This document shows, piece by piece, positions 27,478 to 39,211 of a stretch of DNA of 64,000 nt (position 1 is the first letter of the stretch; the number at the start of each line of letters is the position of its first letter). Source of the stretch: Phycomyces nitens. Its lineage: Eukaryota; Mucoromycota; Mucoromycetes; Mucorales; Phycomycetaceae. The stretch spans positions 124,001-188,000 of the forward strand of contig JAHRBC010000001.1 of NCBI GenBank assembly GCA_022702545.1. Direction: 5' to 3'. Under the pieces are notes generated by a model, which was not told the DNA's origin, ran no database searches, and saw nothing but the letters and a program-made list of their open reading frames with translations. A program made the translations under genes and the position numbers.

Positions 27478-28765
27478 AAAGTATATGTATTTATTAAATA
27501 ACAATAACAGTTGAATTAACTGTGTACTCAAGAGTATCTTTATTCATTCCAAATAAACATAATCCTTGCGGCTGGTCCAGGTCATCCATACGTGCCTCAT
27601 ATTTTTCTCTTGCGTGTAGAAATCTGCTGCAACGAAAAAAAGAAAAATAATAAAAAAATAAAAAATACATACCCAACGTTTAGCCAGACACGCCAAGGAT
27701 ACGACACCGAATGGATCAGCTCACTCGATGAAGGGCCTATCTAAAGCCTCCCACATTTCCCCCAATCTAAACCCACTAATCTACCTCCGACCACTCCCAA
27801 ACCGAAACCTGGAAACCGGGACACCACCAGAGCTCAGTCAGGATCCTCGACACCACTCCTACGATCCCGTTGGCTTGAACCTCGTGTCTAGAGCAAAAAA
27901 GAGAAGAAGCTGTGATTGTATTTGGGGAATGACAATTGGAATGATGCTTACCGATTATGAGCCCAGTAGACACCTGAGGGTCTTTGTTACAATTCCACAC
28001 AGGCACCTAAAGGACTGGCTGGCTGTATAATGCACATAGAAAGAAGTCAAAATAGATGTTAGTGTATTTGTGCGTCAAAAAAAATAATAGTGAATGTGAA
28101 AGGTAGAAGCAGATTTTTTCCACGCAAGAGAAAGAGTATGGCAGCCGGATGATAGTTTTGTATTGTCTATAGGTGATTAGAGAAAAAAAAGTTAACATTC
28201 TGTTCAAGATGATCATCAATGAGCTCTTGACATTACCCCATCTTGTTTTTTGTCATCTTCTTTAAAGGCTGGGAATATGAGTCGCCTATTCAAAAAAAGT
28301 AGTGGAAAAGAAGCTCAGTTTAGTTTTGTGCACCAGAGGCATAATCAAGCTGGCTTTAACAAGATGATGCTCATTACATTAGGTACTTACATGAGATATG
28401 TGGTAGAACGCGTAAAAGAGAGAAACAAAACAATCAAAACCCAAGGGCTTGTAAAATACTCTCACACCCCAAGATATGACATCATAGCATGCATGCCAAA
28501 TATGTAACTCTCTATCACTGTGAGAGATTTTTCCACACAAATTAAATAGCTGCCATATTTACTGCTAGTAATATTGAAAATTATCATTATCAACTCTGCT
28601 ATGCCTTATTACCTTTAATCTCATACTATAGCCAATAAAATAGCATAATATATATATACTTTAATCAGAACATGTAATGGTGGGCCACTTTGACAATTTA
28701 GGATCAAATTATCTGCCTAAAGGCCATTTTACAAGGTATTTTAAATATAATTCCAAGACCTGTTT
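27478..28765 (+). repeat. R1 repeat, copy A
   Basis: First of three copies of a ~1.3 kb sequence (others at 30880-32125, inverted, and 37263-38505). It contains an open frame of 100 codons at 27728-28030 (MKGLSKASHISPNLNPLIYL at its start), preserved in all three. On the opposite strand it has intron-like signals (GTAAGC...CTCTAG, GTATGT...TTGCAG), and broken frames there read words such as HAREKYEARMDDL. This suggests the ruin of an intron-bearing gene or element reading on the minus strand. Family not recognised. Confidence 0.75.
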
Positions 28766-29019
28766 TCCTTGTAATTAGTTATTATTTAAAATGAACTCTC
28801 TCATAGATTGGGATTGGACATATAGGACTGGGAATAATCTAATTCGATAAAGATCAATTTTAGGTTTATAGGGGCAATGAGATACTGTATACAAATACTA
28901 GTGTATTTATTAAAGAAATATATCTTGAATAATGTGAAATGTATTAATATGATTCAAGTTTGCAAAATATATTATTCTGTGAGGTATACGGTTTGTTAGT
29001 ATCTTTCAAGGGAAATAAG

Positions 29020-29253
29020 AATACCGTGAGAGTGTTCTTTATTAAAGAAAGAATATTATGATAGTTTATATACTTATTATTCTATTTCAATTATACTCTA
29101 GCCTCTATTTTGTAATCGTTGGTTATCACTGCTGTGGTGTAACTATTGAGATGTTAACTTGCCATAGACACTAGCAAAGAGTAACCAAACATTGGTTGTG
29201 GAGTTTGTAGTCTACTCAACTGTAATGTGTATACCACAATTGTTCTTGACCTG
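29020..29253 (+). repeat. R2 repeat, copy 1 (~235 bp, LTR-like)
   Basis: Starts near GTGAGAGTGTTCTTTATTAA and ends in TGTAATGTGTATACCACA. Members share a TATA-like core (TTTATATA), the word GGTTATCACTG, and a terminal dyad of the form TGTGGT-N6-ACCACA. Five copies lie within 8.3 kb. It could be a solo LTR or a small non-autonomous element. Confidence 0.65.
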
Positions 29254-29779
29254 CGGAGCAATAGATTAAAAACTGATTTTGTTATTAGAGTTACCCATCA
29301 GTTCAGTGTTAATAATGTGCTTTAAATTCCTGTATATATGTTTGACATAGAATATTAAGATGCTTCATATATGACTTTTTACTTTTAGGAATTAAATGAT
29401 GCCTTTAATGCATTAAAATATGGTTGTTCTATTTATATAATTTATATATTATTGTTGAGTGATATTGATGATTATAGTGCTTAAACGACGTGGATTATCA
29501 AATGATCAAATTCCCCTATCAATGTTTTAATTGTTTAGTAAAGGCATCTCTCTGATTATACATCATAATACATAATATTCTATTATTAGTTGACAATAGT
29601 ATAACTGATCAATCAAAATTATCAAGTAATATACTCATAGTTGTATATCGTTTATTATACTTCCATGGAGACTCAATAGCTCTAAATTTTACAAGCCTAG
29701 GTATCGCTGTATATTATGTAAAATAATCGCATGAGACAGAATAATCCCGAGACAAGGCACTCTATGTAAATATACGATA

Positions 29780-29823
29780 TTTTGTCTCAATCTATTCACA
29801 GTCACCAAAATATCCTATATAAA
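29780..29823 (+). promoter_or_regulatory. Conserved promoter of acidic-gene copy 1
   Basis: The block TTTGTCTCAATCTATTCACA followed by GTCACCAAAA and the TATA box TATATAAA (29816-29823), about 58 bp before the ATG, recurs at the same place before copies 2, 3 and 4. Confidence 0.65.
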
Positions 29824-29880
29824 CAAGCAATGATTTTGGTTATTGTTCTTTATTCTTCTCTCTGCCAACGATAAATCATA

Positions 29881-30204
29881 ATGTTCGGCCAAACCTTTTC
29901 AGCTCAATTTCCCACTACAATTTCTACAAGACCAGTAATACCATCCAAGAGATCCAGATCGGATTCATTAGTAGGTAAGATATAGTATAACTAACTCGAA
30001 AATAACTTGAACTTATTTAAAAAAATAATCTTAGAACCAAAAAATCTTTCTGTAGTAACCACGGGGGACTCGGATATGGATTACGAGTACAATGATCTTC
30101 ACGCCAATGACGAAGATGAAGATGATATTGAGATCCTCTTAGATCCTTCGGATCTCGATCTTCACGATCAATTTATTTTTGAAATCTGTAATATTGTTAC
30201 ATAA
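29881..30204 (+). CDS. 87-residue acidic protein, new family, copy 1
   Basis: Not a family I know. Exons (plus): 29881-29974 and 30035-30204, one phase-1 intron of 60 nt with GTAAGA...CTTAG. The protein starts MFGQTFSAQFPTTISTRP, has a basic nuclear-signal-like patch KRSRSDSL at the exon junction, then an acidic middle (NDEDEDDIEI) with LDPSDLDL, and ends DQFIFEICNIVT. It has no signal peptide and no Cys pairs. It is mirrored by copy 2 within a large inverted duplication and sits beside R2 copy 1. Function unknown; the basic patch plus acidic tail would fit a small nuclear adaptor, but that is a guess. Confidence 0.7.
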
Positions 30205-30879
30205 ATCTATAATATAAGCAGATGATATTACTATCTTTTGCTATTGTTTTAATTAATCTTGCATTTACATAATCAAATAATATAAGACTTATTTTATAAA
30301 TCTTTATTTTATCATTTTTTTCAACCAATATTAATTTGCCAATATTTTAATATATTGCTGGGTAATAACATTTTGCTGTATTCTGTACATAAAATGTTAA
30401 AACAGCTTCCAAATACTGAGATGAATGGGCAAATATGGATATAAAGTATCGATTATTATGTAAAAATTAGTAAAAGTAGAAATATTTCGTATGCTTTTAT
30501 CCACCGTGGTATACATTTTTGAAGTTTTAGAGGCTTGCTGTTCCACAAATGTTTATTCTTTTGTCATAATTGTTTTTCTACACTTTTATCAATCATAGAA
30601 TTTATTTTTTAAATTAGGCAAATAAAAGATTTTTTTACTAATATCTGTAAATATTTAGGATTTTTTTGTAAGCAAGAGTCATCTTAAATAAAGTCTATAG
30701 TATTCAAGATATACTTTTTTAATAAATATTCTAGTATTTGTATATAGCATCTCATCCCATTTACAAATACAAGTTTGATCTTTATCTAGTAAGATTTTTC
30801 GCAGTATTTCCCTTCAAAGCATCACCTATTGGAGAGCCAATTTTAAATATTAACTAATTACAAGGAAAATAGATCTTGG

Positions 30880-32125
30880 AATTATATTCAAAATACCTTG
30901 TAAAATGGCCTTTAGGCTGATAATTTGATCCTAAATTGTCAAAGTGGTCCACCATTATATGTTACGATTAAAGTATATAGATTATGCTATTTTCTTGCCT
31001 AAATTATAAAAGAAAGAGAAAGAAAGTATAACAAAGTTAATAATGATAATTTTCAATATTAATAGCAGTCAAAAAGGGAACTATTTATTTTGTGTGGAAA
31101 AATCTCTCACAGTGATAGAGAGTTACATATTTGGCATACATGCTATGATGTCATCTCTTGGGGTGTGAGAGTATTTTACAAGCCCTTGGGTTTTGATTGT
31201 TTTGTTTCTCTCTTTTACGCGTTTTACTACATCTCTCATGTAAGTACCTAATGTAATGAGCATCATGTTAAAGCCAGCTTGATTATGCCTCTTTGGTGCA
31301 CAAAACTAAACTGAGCTTCTTTTCCACTACTTTTTTTGAATAGGCGACTCATATTCCCAGCCTTTAAAGAAGATGACAAAAAACAAGATGGGGTAATGTC
31401 AAGAGCTCATTGGTAATCATCTTGAACAGAATGTTAACTTTTTTTTCTCTAATCACCTATAGACAATACAAAATTATCATCCAGCTGCCATACTCTTTCT
31501 CTTACGTGGAAAAAATCTGCTTCTACCTTTCACATTCACTATTATTTTTTTTGACGCACAAATACACTAACATCTATTTTGACTTCTTTCTATGTGCATT
31601 ATACAGCCAGCCAGTCCTTTAGGTGCCTGTGTGGAATTGTAACAAAGACCCTCAGGTGTCTACTGGGCTCATAATCGGTAAGCATCATTCCAATTGTCAT
31701 TCCCCAAATACAATCACAGCTTCTTCTCTTTTTTGCTCTAGACACGAGGTTCAAGCCAACGGGATCGTAGGAGTGGTGTCGAGGATCCTGACTGAGCTCT
31801 GGTGGTGTCCCGGTTTCCAGGTTTCGGTTTGGGAGTGGTCGGAGGTAGATTAGTGGGTTTAGATTGGGGGAAATGTGGGAGGCTTTAGATAGGCCCTTCA
31901 TCGAGTGAGCTGATCCATTCGGTGTCGTATCCTTGGCGTGTCTGGCTAAACGTTGGGTATGTATTTTTTATTTTATTTTTATTATTTCTCTTTCTTTTTT
32001 GTTGCAGCAGATTTCAACACGCAAGAGAAAGATATGAAGCACGTATGGAGGACCTGGAACAGCCGCTAAGATTATGTTTATTTGGAATGAATTTAATTGT
32101 TATTATTATTTAATAAATACATATA
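30880..32125 (-). repeat. R1 repeat, copy B (inverted)
   Basis: Reverse orientation relative to copies A and C. The 100-codon frame (complement 31599-31901) gives the same protein as in copy A. Its similarity to copy C continues past the R1 end into R2, so B plus its R2 and C plus its R2 are mirror-image duplicates. Confidence 0.75.
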
Positions 32126-32129
32126 CTTT

Positions 32130-32378
32130 ACTATCATATTGTTAAGAAAGAATACCATGACTATTTATATGTTATTGTTTGTATTCCATTATAATCAAAT
32201 TCCATATTATTTAATGGTTGGCTATAACTTTAGTAGTATAATGTGTATGTCTAGTTTGTGTGTAGCTTTTTTAAATGTGTTAAACTTGCTAGTTTTATTA
32301 GCAAGTTATAGCCAGAGATCGGTTGTAGAGTCTGTGTTTCGCTCAACTGTGGTATGTATACCACATACATAATACAAC
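32130..32378 (+). repeat. R2 repeat, copy 2
   Basis: Ends in the dyad TGTGGTATGTATACCACA (32348-32365). Abuts R1 copy B. Confidence 0.6.
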
Positions 32379-33486
32379 AGAGTTTTATCACTCAGCAGGA
32401 TATTAATATATTGACAAATTAATATTGGTTGAAAAAAATGATGAAAAATAAAGGCTTATAAATTGAGTCTTATATTATTTGATTAATGTAAATGCAAGAG
32501 CACTTAAAACAATTGTAAAATATAGTAATATCATTAGTTTATTTTATAGATTTATGTAATAATATTACATATTTCAAAAATGAATTGATCTTGAATATCG
32601 AGATCCAAAGGATCCAAGATGATTTCAATGTCATCTTCGTCATCGTCATCGGCATGATGATCATCGTACTCGTAATCCATATCAAAATCCCCAGTTGTTA
32701 CTACAGGATAATTGCTTGGTTCTAAGATTATTTTGTAAAATAAGTTCAAGTTATTTTCGAGTTAGTTATACTATATCTTACCTATTAACGAATCCGATCT
32801 GGACCTCTTGCATGGTATTACAGGTCTTGTAGAAATTGTAGAGGAAGATTGAGCTGAAAATGTTTGGCCGAACATTGGGATTAAATAGTTGGCAGAGAGA
32901 AGAATAAAGAACAATAATCAAAACGATTGCTTGTTTATATAGTACATTTTGGTGACTGTGAATAGATTGAGACAAAGTATCGTATATTTACATAGAGTGC
33001 TTTGTCTCGGGATTATTCTGTTTCATGCAATTATTTTATATAATATACAGCGATACCTAGGCTCGTAAAATTTAGAGCTATCGAGTCTCCACGGAAATAT
33101 AATAAAAGATATACAACTGTAAGTATATAACTTGATAATTTTGACCGACCAGTTAGAATATTATCAATGAATCATAGAATAGTAGTTATTATGATGCATA
33201 ATTTGAGAGATGTCAATGCTTAACAATTAAAACACTGCTAGGGTGATTTGATCGGTTGATGATCCAAGTCGTTTAAGCACAATTAGCATCAATATTACTC
33301 AACAATAATATATAACCCATATAAATAGAACAACAGTAATTTTATGAATTGAAGAAATTATTTAATTTCAAAAAATATAGCCATATATAAAGCGTCTTGG
33401 TATTCTATGTCAAACATATATACAGAAATTTAAAGCACATTATTAGCATTGAACTGATGGGTAACTCTAATAACAAAATCAGTGTT
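32372..33486 (-). repeat. Right arm of the large inverted duplication
   Basis: Reverse complement of 29270-30380; holds acidic-gene copy 2 and ends where the LINE-like fragment begins. Confidence 0.75.
32552..32875 (-). CDS. 87-residue acidic protein, new family, copy 2
   Basis: Exons (minus): 32875-32782 and 32721-32552, with a phase-1 intron of 60 nt. It begins MFGQTFSAQSSSTISTRP, has KRSRSDSL at the junction, an even more acidic middle (DDDDEDDIEIILDP), and ends DQFIFEICNIIT. By hand it differs from copy 1 at 18 of 87 positions, several of them conservative changes. The promoter block and TATA box are present in mirror image near 32933-32975. Function unknown, as for copy 1. Confidence 0.7.
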
Positions 33487-34020
33487 TAATATATATTCAC
33501 GCTGGTCAAGAACAATTATGGTATGCACACTACAGTCGAGTGGACTACAAAATCCACAACCAATATCTGGTTACTCGTTGCGAATAACAATGACAAACTC
33601 CCCATATGGCACTACATCTGGTCCACCTACGTCATTCCATCTCAAGACCCAACCGCTCTTCCTTCCCTCCAGCTCGCCCTCACCTCCCTTTCGCCTCCTG
33701 CCAGATCAAGCCCCCACGCTATGTTTGCAATAACTGTTGCTCTTGAAGCAATTTTGCGCTCTTATTGGGCCTTCATATTCAAAGATGCTTCCTTCCGGCC
33801 CAGCCAAGTTGAATCACTCATTGACAAACTTGTCCGCAAGGCACAACAGGAATCCTTTCTCAACCCCAACATGCCCACGCACCTCTCCCTTTTTTCTACG
33901 TCAATTGACCACTGCTCCAAGTCTCACGCCCCCTCTTACCTTGGACCTCGCTTCCTACTTCACCTCATTTCGACTAGCTCCCTCAACACAAAAAAAAGTA
34001 TAAAAACTTAGAAGCCACCT
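33482..34020 (+). mobile_element. Probable non-LTR retrotransposon (LINE) fragment
   Basis: A C-rich open stretch (frame from 33523 to 34011), unlike the AT-rich neighbours. It reads ITVALEAILRSYWAFIFKD and a following helix (PSQVESLIDKLVRKAQQ), which recalls the region after the reverse transcriptase in fungal LINEs. No catalytic motif is present, so it is at most a piece. It ends near an A-rich tract (AACACAAAAAAAAGTATAAA), as LINE 3' ends do. The family is an inference from composition and a weak resemblance. Confidence 0.35.
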
Positions 34021-34087
34021 TTGGCCCAAAAAATAGAAAAACCCAAAAACACTGTTTGTGACTATCCCAATTATTTTCACTTAATAG

Positions 34088-34601
34088 TGAGACGGGCTGT
34101 GTTGGTTTATGTAATGAAGTGGTCCATACGGTTAAAAGAAAAAGAGAATAAATATCGATCTCCTCTAACAGCTCCTTAGCCCAAATATTGGCAATCGGCA
34201 GCTTGTTCTCTTGAGAAAGATGTATAAAAGAAAAGAAGTGAAGTGTAAGGATATCGTTTATTGCTTTCATCGTTTCGATGTTTATATAGATATTTCGATA
34301 ATAAATAAAATAATATAATTAGTATGATATTACTAAGCTATTGTTAAAATGTTGGGATAGATCATGCTTCTTTGGATAGTTAATAATGAATAAGATAGAT
34401 AGATAGGAATAGATAAATATTGTTGGGGTTCTTTGTTACAATCCTTATGATTTTCAATTGATTGCTGCGCCAGACGTAGCAATCATGTTCTTCCCAAGGT
34501 CATTACTTAACCAATTTGTTTACATAATCGATACAGGAAGATTTGGGAAGATATGATATGTTTGGGCCAGCCGGAAATATGGAGCTACACACAACGTGTC
34601 A
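34088..34601 (+). mobile_element. Solo LTR, copy 1, with 4-bp target duplication ATAG
   Basis: 514 bp starting TGAGACGGGCTGTGTTGG and ending ACACAACGTGTCA, so it has TG...CA ends with a short inverted repeat (TGAGAC/GTGTCA). It is flanked by ATAG at 34084-34087 and 34602-34605. Inside are a TATA-like GTTTATATAG and an AATAAATAAA poly(A)-like word. A near-identical copy sits at 40531-41040 with a different target duplication. No internal retroelement part is attached, so each is a solo LTR left by recombination. Confidence 0.85.
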
Positions 34602-34635
34602 ATAGACTTTGAGACTATGTCTCCACATAAAAAAA

Positions 34636-34818
34636 TAACTATGACAAGTTAACATCTCAATAGTTACATACCAGGCACACATATACTCCACACTACAGCA
34701 GTGATAACCGGTCATTACACAATAGACATTAAAAGTATAAGGGAACTAGAATAATAGCTATATAAACCACCATAATATTCTTTCTTCAATAAACAACATT
34801 CTCACAGTACCTATAAGT
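34636..34818 (-). repeat. R2 repeat, copy 3 (partial, inverted)
   Basis: Reverse complement of the left three-quarters of R2, ending in AACATTCTCACAG. The dyad end is missing, and solo LTR copy 1 lies just 31 bp away at that side. Confidence 0.6.
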
Positions 34819-35258
34819 TGCCAACCCCAAACTATCACACTATACTTTATGGAATTATAAAAAATACTTATAAAAATAAAAGGCATGATTTTATATAAAA
34901 GTAGAACACTAACATATTAGCTGTATATACCACAGTACTTTATAATAACAAAAATTATTTTCATTTTTAGTTATGTATACATAAGAATCGAGACCGTCTT
35001 TTAACATTTGCTTAATTATCATAGCAGATAAAAGCTTTTTATGTATATGTTTACCTAATAAAGTGTATATAGTATTTGATTTACCAGCAAAGTATTAAAG
35101 GATAGCAAAACTAACATTTTGTCTGATAAAAATTGTCAAAAGGAAAGATTTATAAAATAATTATTATATTATCTGATAATATAAGTACATAATTAATTGA
35201 ATTGATATAAAAAAAATAGTGATATTATGAGCCAATATTGTTTATTTGGGTTATAAAG

Positions 35259-35578
35259 TTATGATATACAGATTTTGGAAATTTCAAAAATAAACCGAGC
35301 TTCAGGCTCCAGTTCCGAAGGATCCATAATGATCCGAATATCGTCATCTTCTTCTTTGGCACAAAGTTCGTTATAGTCGAAATCTGTATCCGAGGAAGAT
35401 GCAGTGGGGATAAGAAGGCTAGCCGATCCTAATATTTTTTATAAGAGATTAGTTATTTTTTGAGGTTATTATTTTATACTTTACCTATTAGAGAATCTGA
35501 TAGTTCTTTTTTGCAATGAACACTTGGTTTTGTAGAGATTTCAGATGAAGCTTTAGCAGAGAGGATTTGGCCGAACAT
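35259..35578 (-). CDS. 87-residue acidic protein, new family, copy 3
   Basis: Exons (minus): 35578-35485 and 35428-35259, with a phase-1 intron of 56 nt. Starts MFGQILSAKASSEISTKP; the basic patch is weaker (CKKELSDSL). The second exon reads DTDFDYNELCAKEEDDDIRI, then MDPSELEPEARFIFEISKI. The exon lengths (94 and 170 nt) equal those of the other copies despite strong divergence from copies 1 and 2. The TATA box (TATATAAAC) and the GTCACCAAAA block lie upstream as in the others. Function unknown. Confidence 0.68.
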
Positions 35579-36184
35579 TATGATTGTATAGTTGGCAGGA
35601 AGAAGAATAAAGAGCAATAAGAATAATGCTTGCTTGTTTATATATGATGTTTTGGTGACTGTGAATATATTGAGCTAAAATATGACACATTCACTTAGAG
35701 CATCTTGTCTCGGAATCATTCTGTTTCATGTAATTGTTCTCAAGTGTATATTTATTCTATGGCATATATGCCGATATATACGCCATTAGAATATCTATAG
35801 AGCCCTTGTGTTTTGCATTGGAGTTTAATAAAATATTTAAGAATATAAGCATATGACTTGATAGCTTTGATTGATCAGGTAAACTATTGTTAATAAATCA
35901 CGGGATATGATGTATTATGATGAATCATCAGAAAAATATATTTACTAAACAGCGGAAAGACTGCTGGGCTGGTTTGATCGATTAACGATCCGAGTTGTTT
36001 AACCACCATCAGTCTCAATATCGTTCAATAATAATATAAAAATATACAAAAGTATATAAATATAATAGCCATATATTAATGAATTAAAGACATTTAGTTT
36101 TAAAATGCAAAAAGTCACCTATAAGATGACTTGCCATTCTATGTCAGATATTTGTATAGAAAGTGTGGTAAATTAAGGGTTTTG

Positions 36185-36442
36185 GGAACTTTAGATACTG
36201 TGAGAGTGTTATTTATTGAAGAAAGAATATTATGGTGGTTTATATAGTTATTATTCTAGTTCCCTTGTTCTATTAATCTCTATTGTGTAATGGTCGGTTA
36301 TCACTGTAGTAGTGTGAAGTGTACGTGTGCCTGGTGTGTAACTGCTCCTGGGATGTTATCTTGCCATAATCATTAGCAAAGAGGAACCAGATATCGGTCG
36401 TGGAGTTTGTATTTCACTCAGCTGTGGTGTGTATACCACAGA
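36185..36442 (+). repeat. R2 repeat, copy 4
   Basis: The fullest-looking R2: from CTGTGAGAGTGTTATTTATT to the dyad TGTGGTGTGTATACCACA at 36423-36440. Confidence 0.65.
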
Positions 36443-37019
36443 AAGCTCAATTGCATATTTAACACTGAACTAATGGTCAATTATAATAAAACTTTTTTAA
36501 TCTGTTTTAAATCTATTGTCACTTTGAACCATAGCTATTATTTAACTCGTATTTCTATTTTGCAAAAAAATGTTTTCAATTATTCGTTTGCTACAACTTC
36601 TGATAAAATACAGACTCATACCAATAATTATAGTACTTGACAGAAAATTTACAAAGTATAGAGCCAATACTAAATTTATCTTACTTCTTTTCAACCACTT
36701 TTCTCATTTTACCCATACCATGTCTTAATATATCGACAGCAAAATGCTTAAAATAGGAATTGATAACAAAAGTTCATTTCCAAAGGAGCAAGAATATTTT
36801 ACAAAGCTTATTAATGAACTTGATAAATGACATTTGGTCTCTTAAATAAAAAGTTTTGCTTTCGATTATCAGAGGTGTTCCAGTATTTATATCAGACACA
36901 ATAGGACATTATCTACCCAAGTCTACAGATCACGGAATTATTTGTCGATTTTGTATGTATTCTTTCGAGCTAGCTAAAAGCCACGACTATCAATAGTATA
37001 GAACAAAAATAGCTACCAA
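36443..37019. other. AT-rich spacer between R2 copies
   Basis: No gene recognised; short frames are uninformative. Confidence 0.4.
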
Positions 37020-37262
37020 TTGATAATAGTGGGATATATAAACCATATATAAGTGAAACACAGGCTTTACAGTTGAATTCTGGTTATTACTTGCTAATAA
37101 TACTAGCACGTTGACACCTCTGAAATAGCTACACACAAACTAGACATACACGTTATACTACTAAAGTCATAGCCAATCATTACATAATATAGAATTTGAT
37201 TACAATGAAATACAAACAATGGCATATAAATAGTCATGGTATTATTTCTTAACAATATGATA
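37020..37262 (-). repeat. R2 repeat, copy 5 (inverted)
   Basis: Mirror image of R2 copy 2 and directly abutting R1 copy C, as copy 2 abuts R1 copy B. Confidence 0.6.
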
Positions 37263-38505
37263 GTAAAGTATATGTATTTATTAAATAATAATAACAGTTA
37301 AATTCATTCCAAATAAACATAATCTTTGCGGCTGTTCCAGGTCCTCCATACGTGCCTCATATCTTTCTCTTGCATGTAGAAATCTGCTGCAGCAAAAAAG
37401 AAAGAGAAATAATAAAAAAATAAAAAAATACATACCCAACGTTTAGCCAGACACGCCAAGGATACGACACCGAATGGATCAGCTCACTCGATGAAGGGCC
37501 TATCTAAAGCCTCCCACATTTCCCCCAATCTAAACCCACTAATCTACCTCCGACCACTCCCAACCCGAAACCTGGAAACCGGGACACCACCAGAGCTCAG
37601 TCAGGATCCTCGACACCACTCCTACGATCCCGTTGGCTTGAACCTCGTGTCTAGAGCAAAAAAGAGAAGAAGCTGTGATTGTGTTTGGGGAATGACAATT
37701 GGAATGATGCTTACCGATTATGAGCCCAGTAGACACCTGAGGGTCTTTGTTACAATTCCACACAGGCACCTAAAGGACTGGCTGGCTGTATGATGCACAT
37801 AGAAAGAAGTCAAAATAGATGTTAGTGTATTTGTGCGTCAAAAAATAATAATAGTGAATGTGAAAGGTAGAAGCAGATTTTTCCACGCAAGAGAAAGAGT
37901 ATGGCAGCCGGTTGATAATTTTGTATTGTCTATAGGTGATTAGAGAAAAAAAGTTAACATTCTGTTCAAGATGATTACCAATGAGCTCTTGACATTACCC
38001 CATCTTGTTTTTTGTCATCTTCTTTAAAGGCTGGGAATATGAGTCGCCTATTAAAAAAAAGTAGTGGAAAAGAAGCTCAGTTTAGTTTTGTGCACCAAAG
38101 AGGCATAATCAAGCTGGCTTTAACATGATGCTCATTACATTAGGTACTTACATGAGAGATGTAGTAAAACGCGTAAAAGAGAGAAACAAAACAATCAAAA
38201 CCCAAGGGCTTGTAAAATACTCTCACACCCCAAGAGATGACATCATAGCATGTATGCCAAATATGTAACTCTCTATCACTGTGAGAGATTTTTCCACACA
38301 AAATAAATAGTTCCCTTTTTGACTGCTATTAATATTGAAAATTATCATTATTAACTTTGTTATACTTTCTTTCTCTTTCTTTTATAATTTAGGCAAGAAA
38401 ATAGCATAATCTATATACTTTAATCGGAACATATAATGGTGGACCACTTTGACAATTTAGGATCAAATTATCAGCCTAAAGGCCATTTTACAAGGTATCT
38501 CGAAT
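37263..38505 (+). repeat. R1 repeat, copy C
   Basis: Same orientation as copy A. Its 100-codon frame at 37491-37793 differs from copy A by one visible residue (LPNRN versus LPTRN). Similarity continues past 38480 into the AT-rich flank shared with copy A. Confidence 0.75.
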
Positions 38506-39211
38506 ATAATTACAAAATTTGCGTTTCTTATAATTAGTTGCTATTTAAAGTTGGCTCATGAAAAGATGCCACTTATATGTAGCGTACTGAGAAGAGTGTT
38601 ACGAGATAGAAAGTAATCTCGGGTTTGTAAATGTGATGAGACACTGTATACAAATACTAGTATATTTATTAAAGATGTATATATTGAATCTTATAGACTG
38701 TATTTAAGATGATCTAAGCTTGAAAAATGTATTATTTTGAACTTGTTATTTTCTAAATATTCGTATCTATTAGGTTGACGAAGCTGATATGTACTCAATC
38801 GCAGCAAACAGATCCCATAATTTATAGAATTGTAAAAAAAAAGGATTATAAAAAGACATAGTTTTATGCAAAAATACCACACTAGAATTTCAGATGTATA
38901 TACCACACCGGTTTATGATAATATAGGATTTCTTCACTTTTATTTTTGGATGAAAGAATCGGCACTGTTAAATTTTTTCTACCCATCTCAACAGATGACA
39001 GCTTTCTAAGTATAATTTGTTTCTGATACAATACACAGAATATTTGATTTGCCAGAAAAATATTAAGATATAGCAAAACTAATGCTTTTTTTTGATAGAA
39101 ATTGTCAAAGGAAAGATTTATAGAATAACTATTATGTTTTTTGATAGTATAAATAAATAAATAATTGGATTGATAGCAGAACAAAATAGTGTTATTATCT
39201 GCATAATATAG

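Larger units (their letters stand above)
29270..30380 (+). repeat. Left arm of a large inverted duplication
   Basis: This ~1.1 kb, holding acidic-gene copy 1 with its promoter and 3' flank, matches the reverse complement of 32372-33486. The similarity runs beyond the gene on both sides, from near TTGTTATTAGAGTTACCCAT to the downstream AT-rich tract. The ~2 kb between the arms holds R1 copy B and R2 copy 2. Confidence 0.75.

Noticed and set aside
27728..28030. 100-codon frame in R1 (also at 31599 minus strand and 37491) as a real gene
   Set aside because: Its identity across copies is explained by recent duplication of the whole repeat; the opposite strand also keeps a 76-codon frame and carries the intron-like signals.
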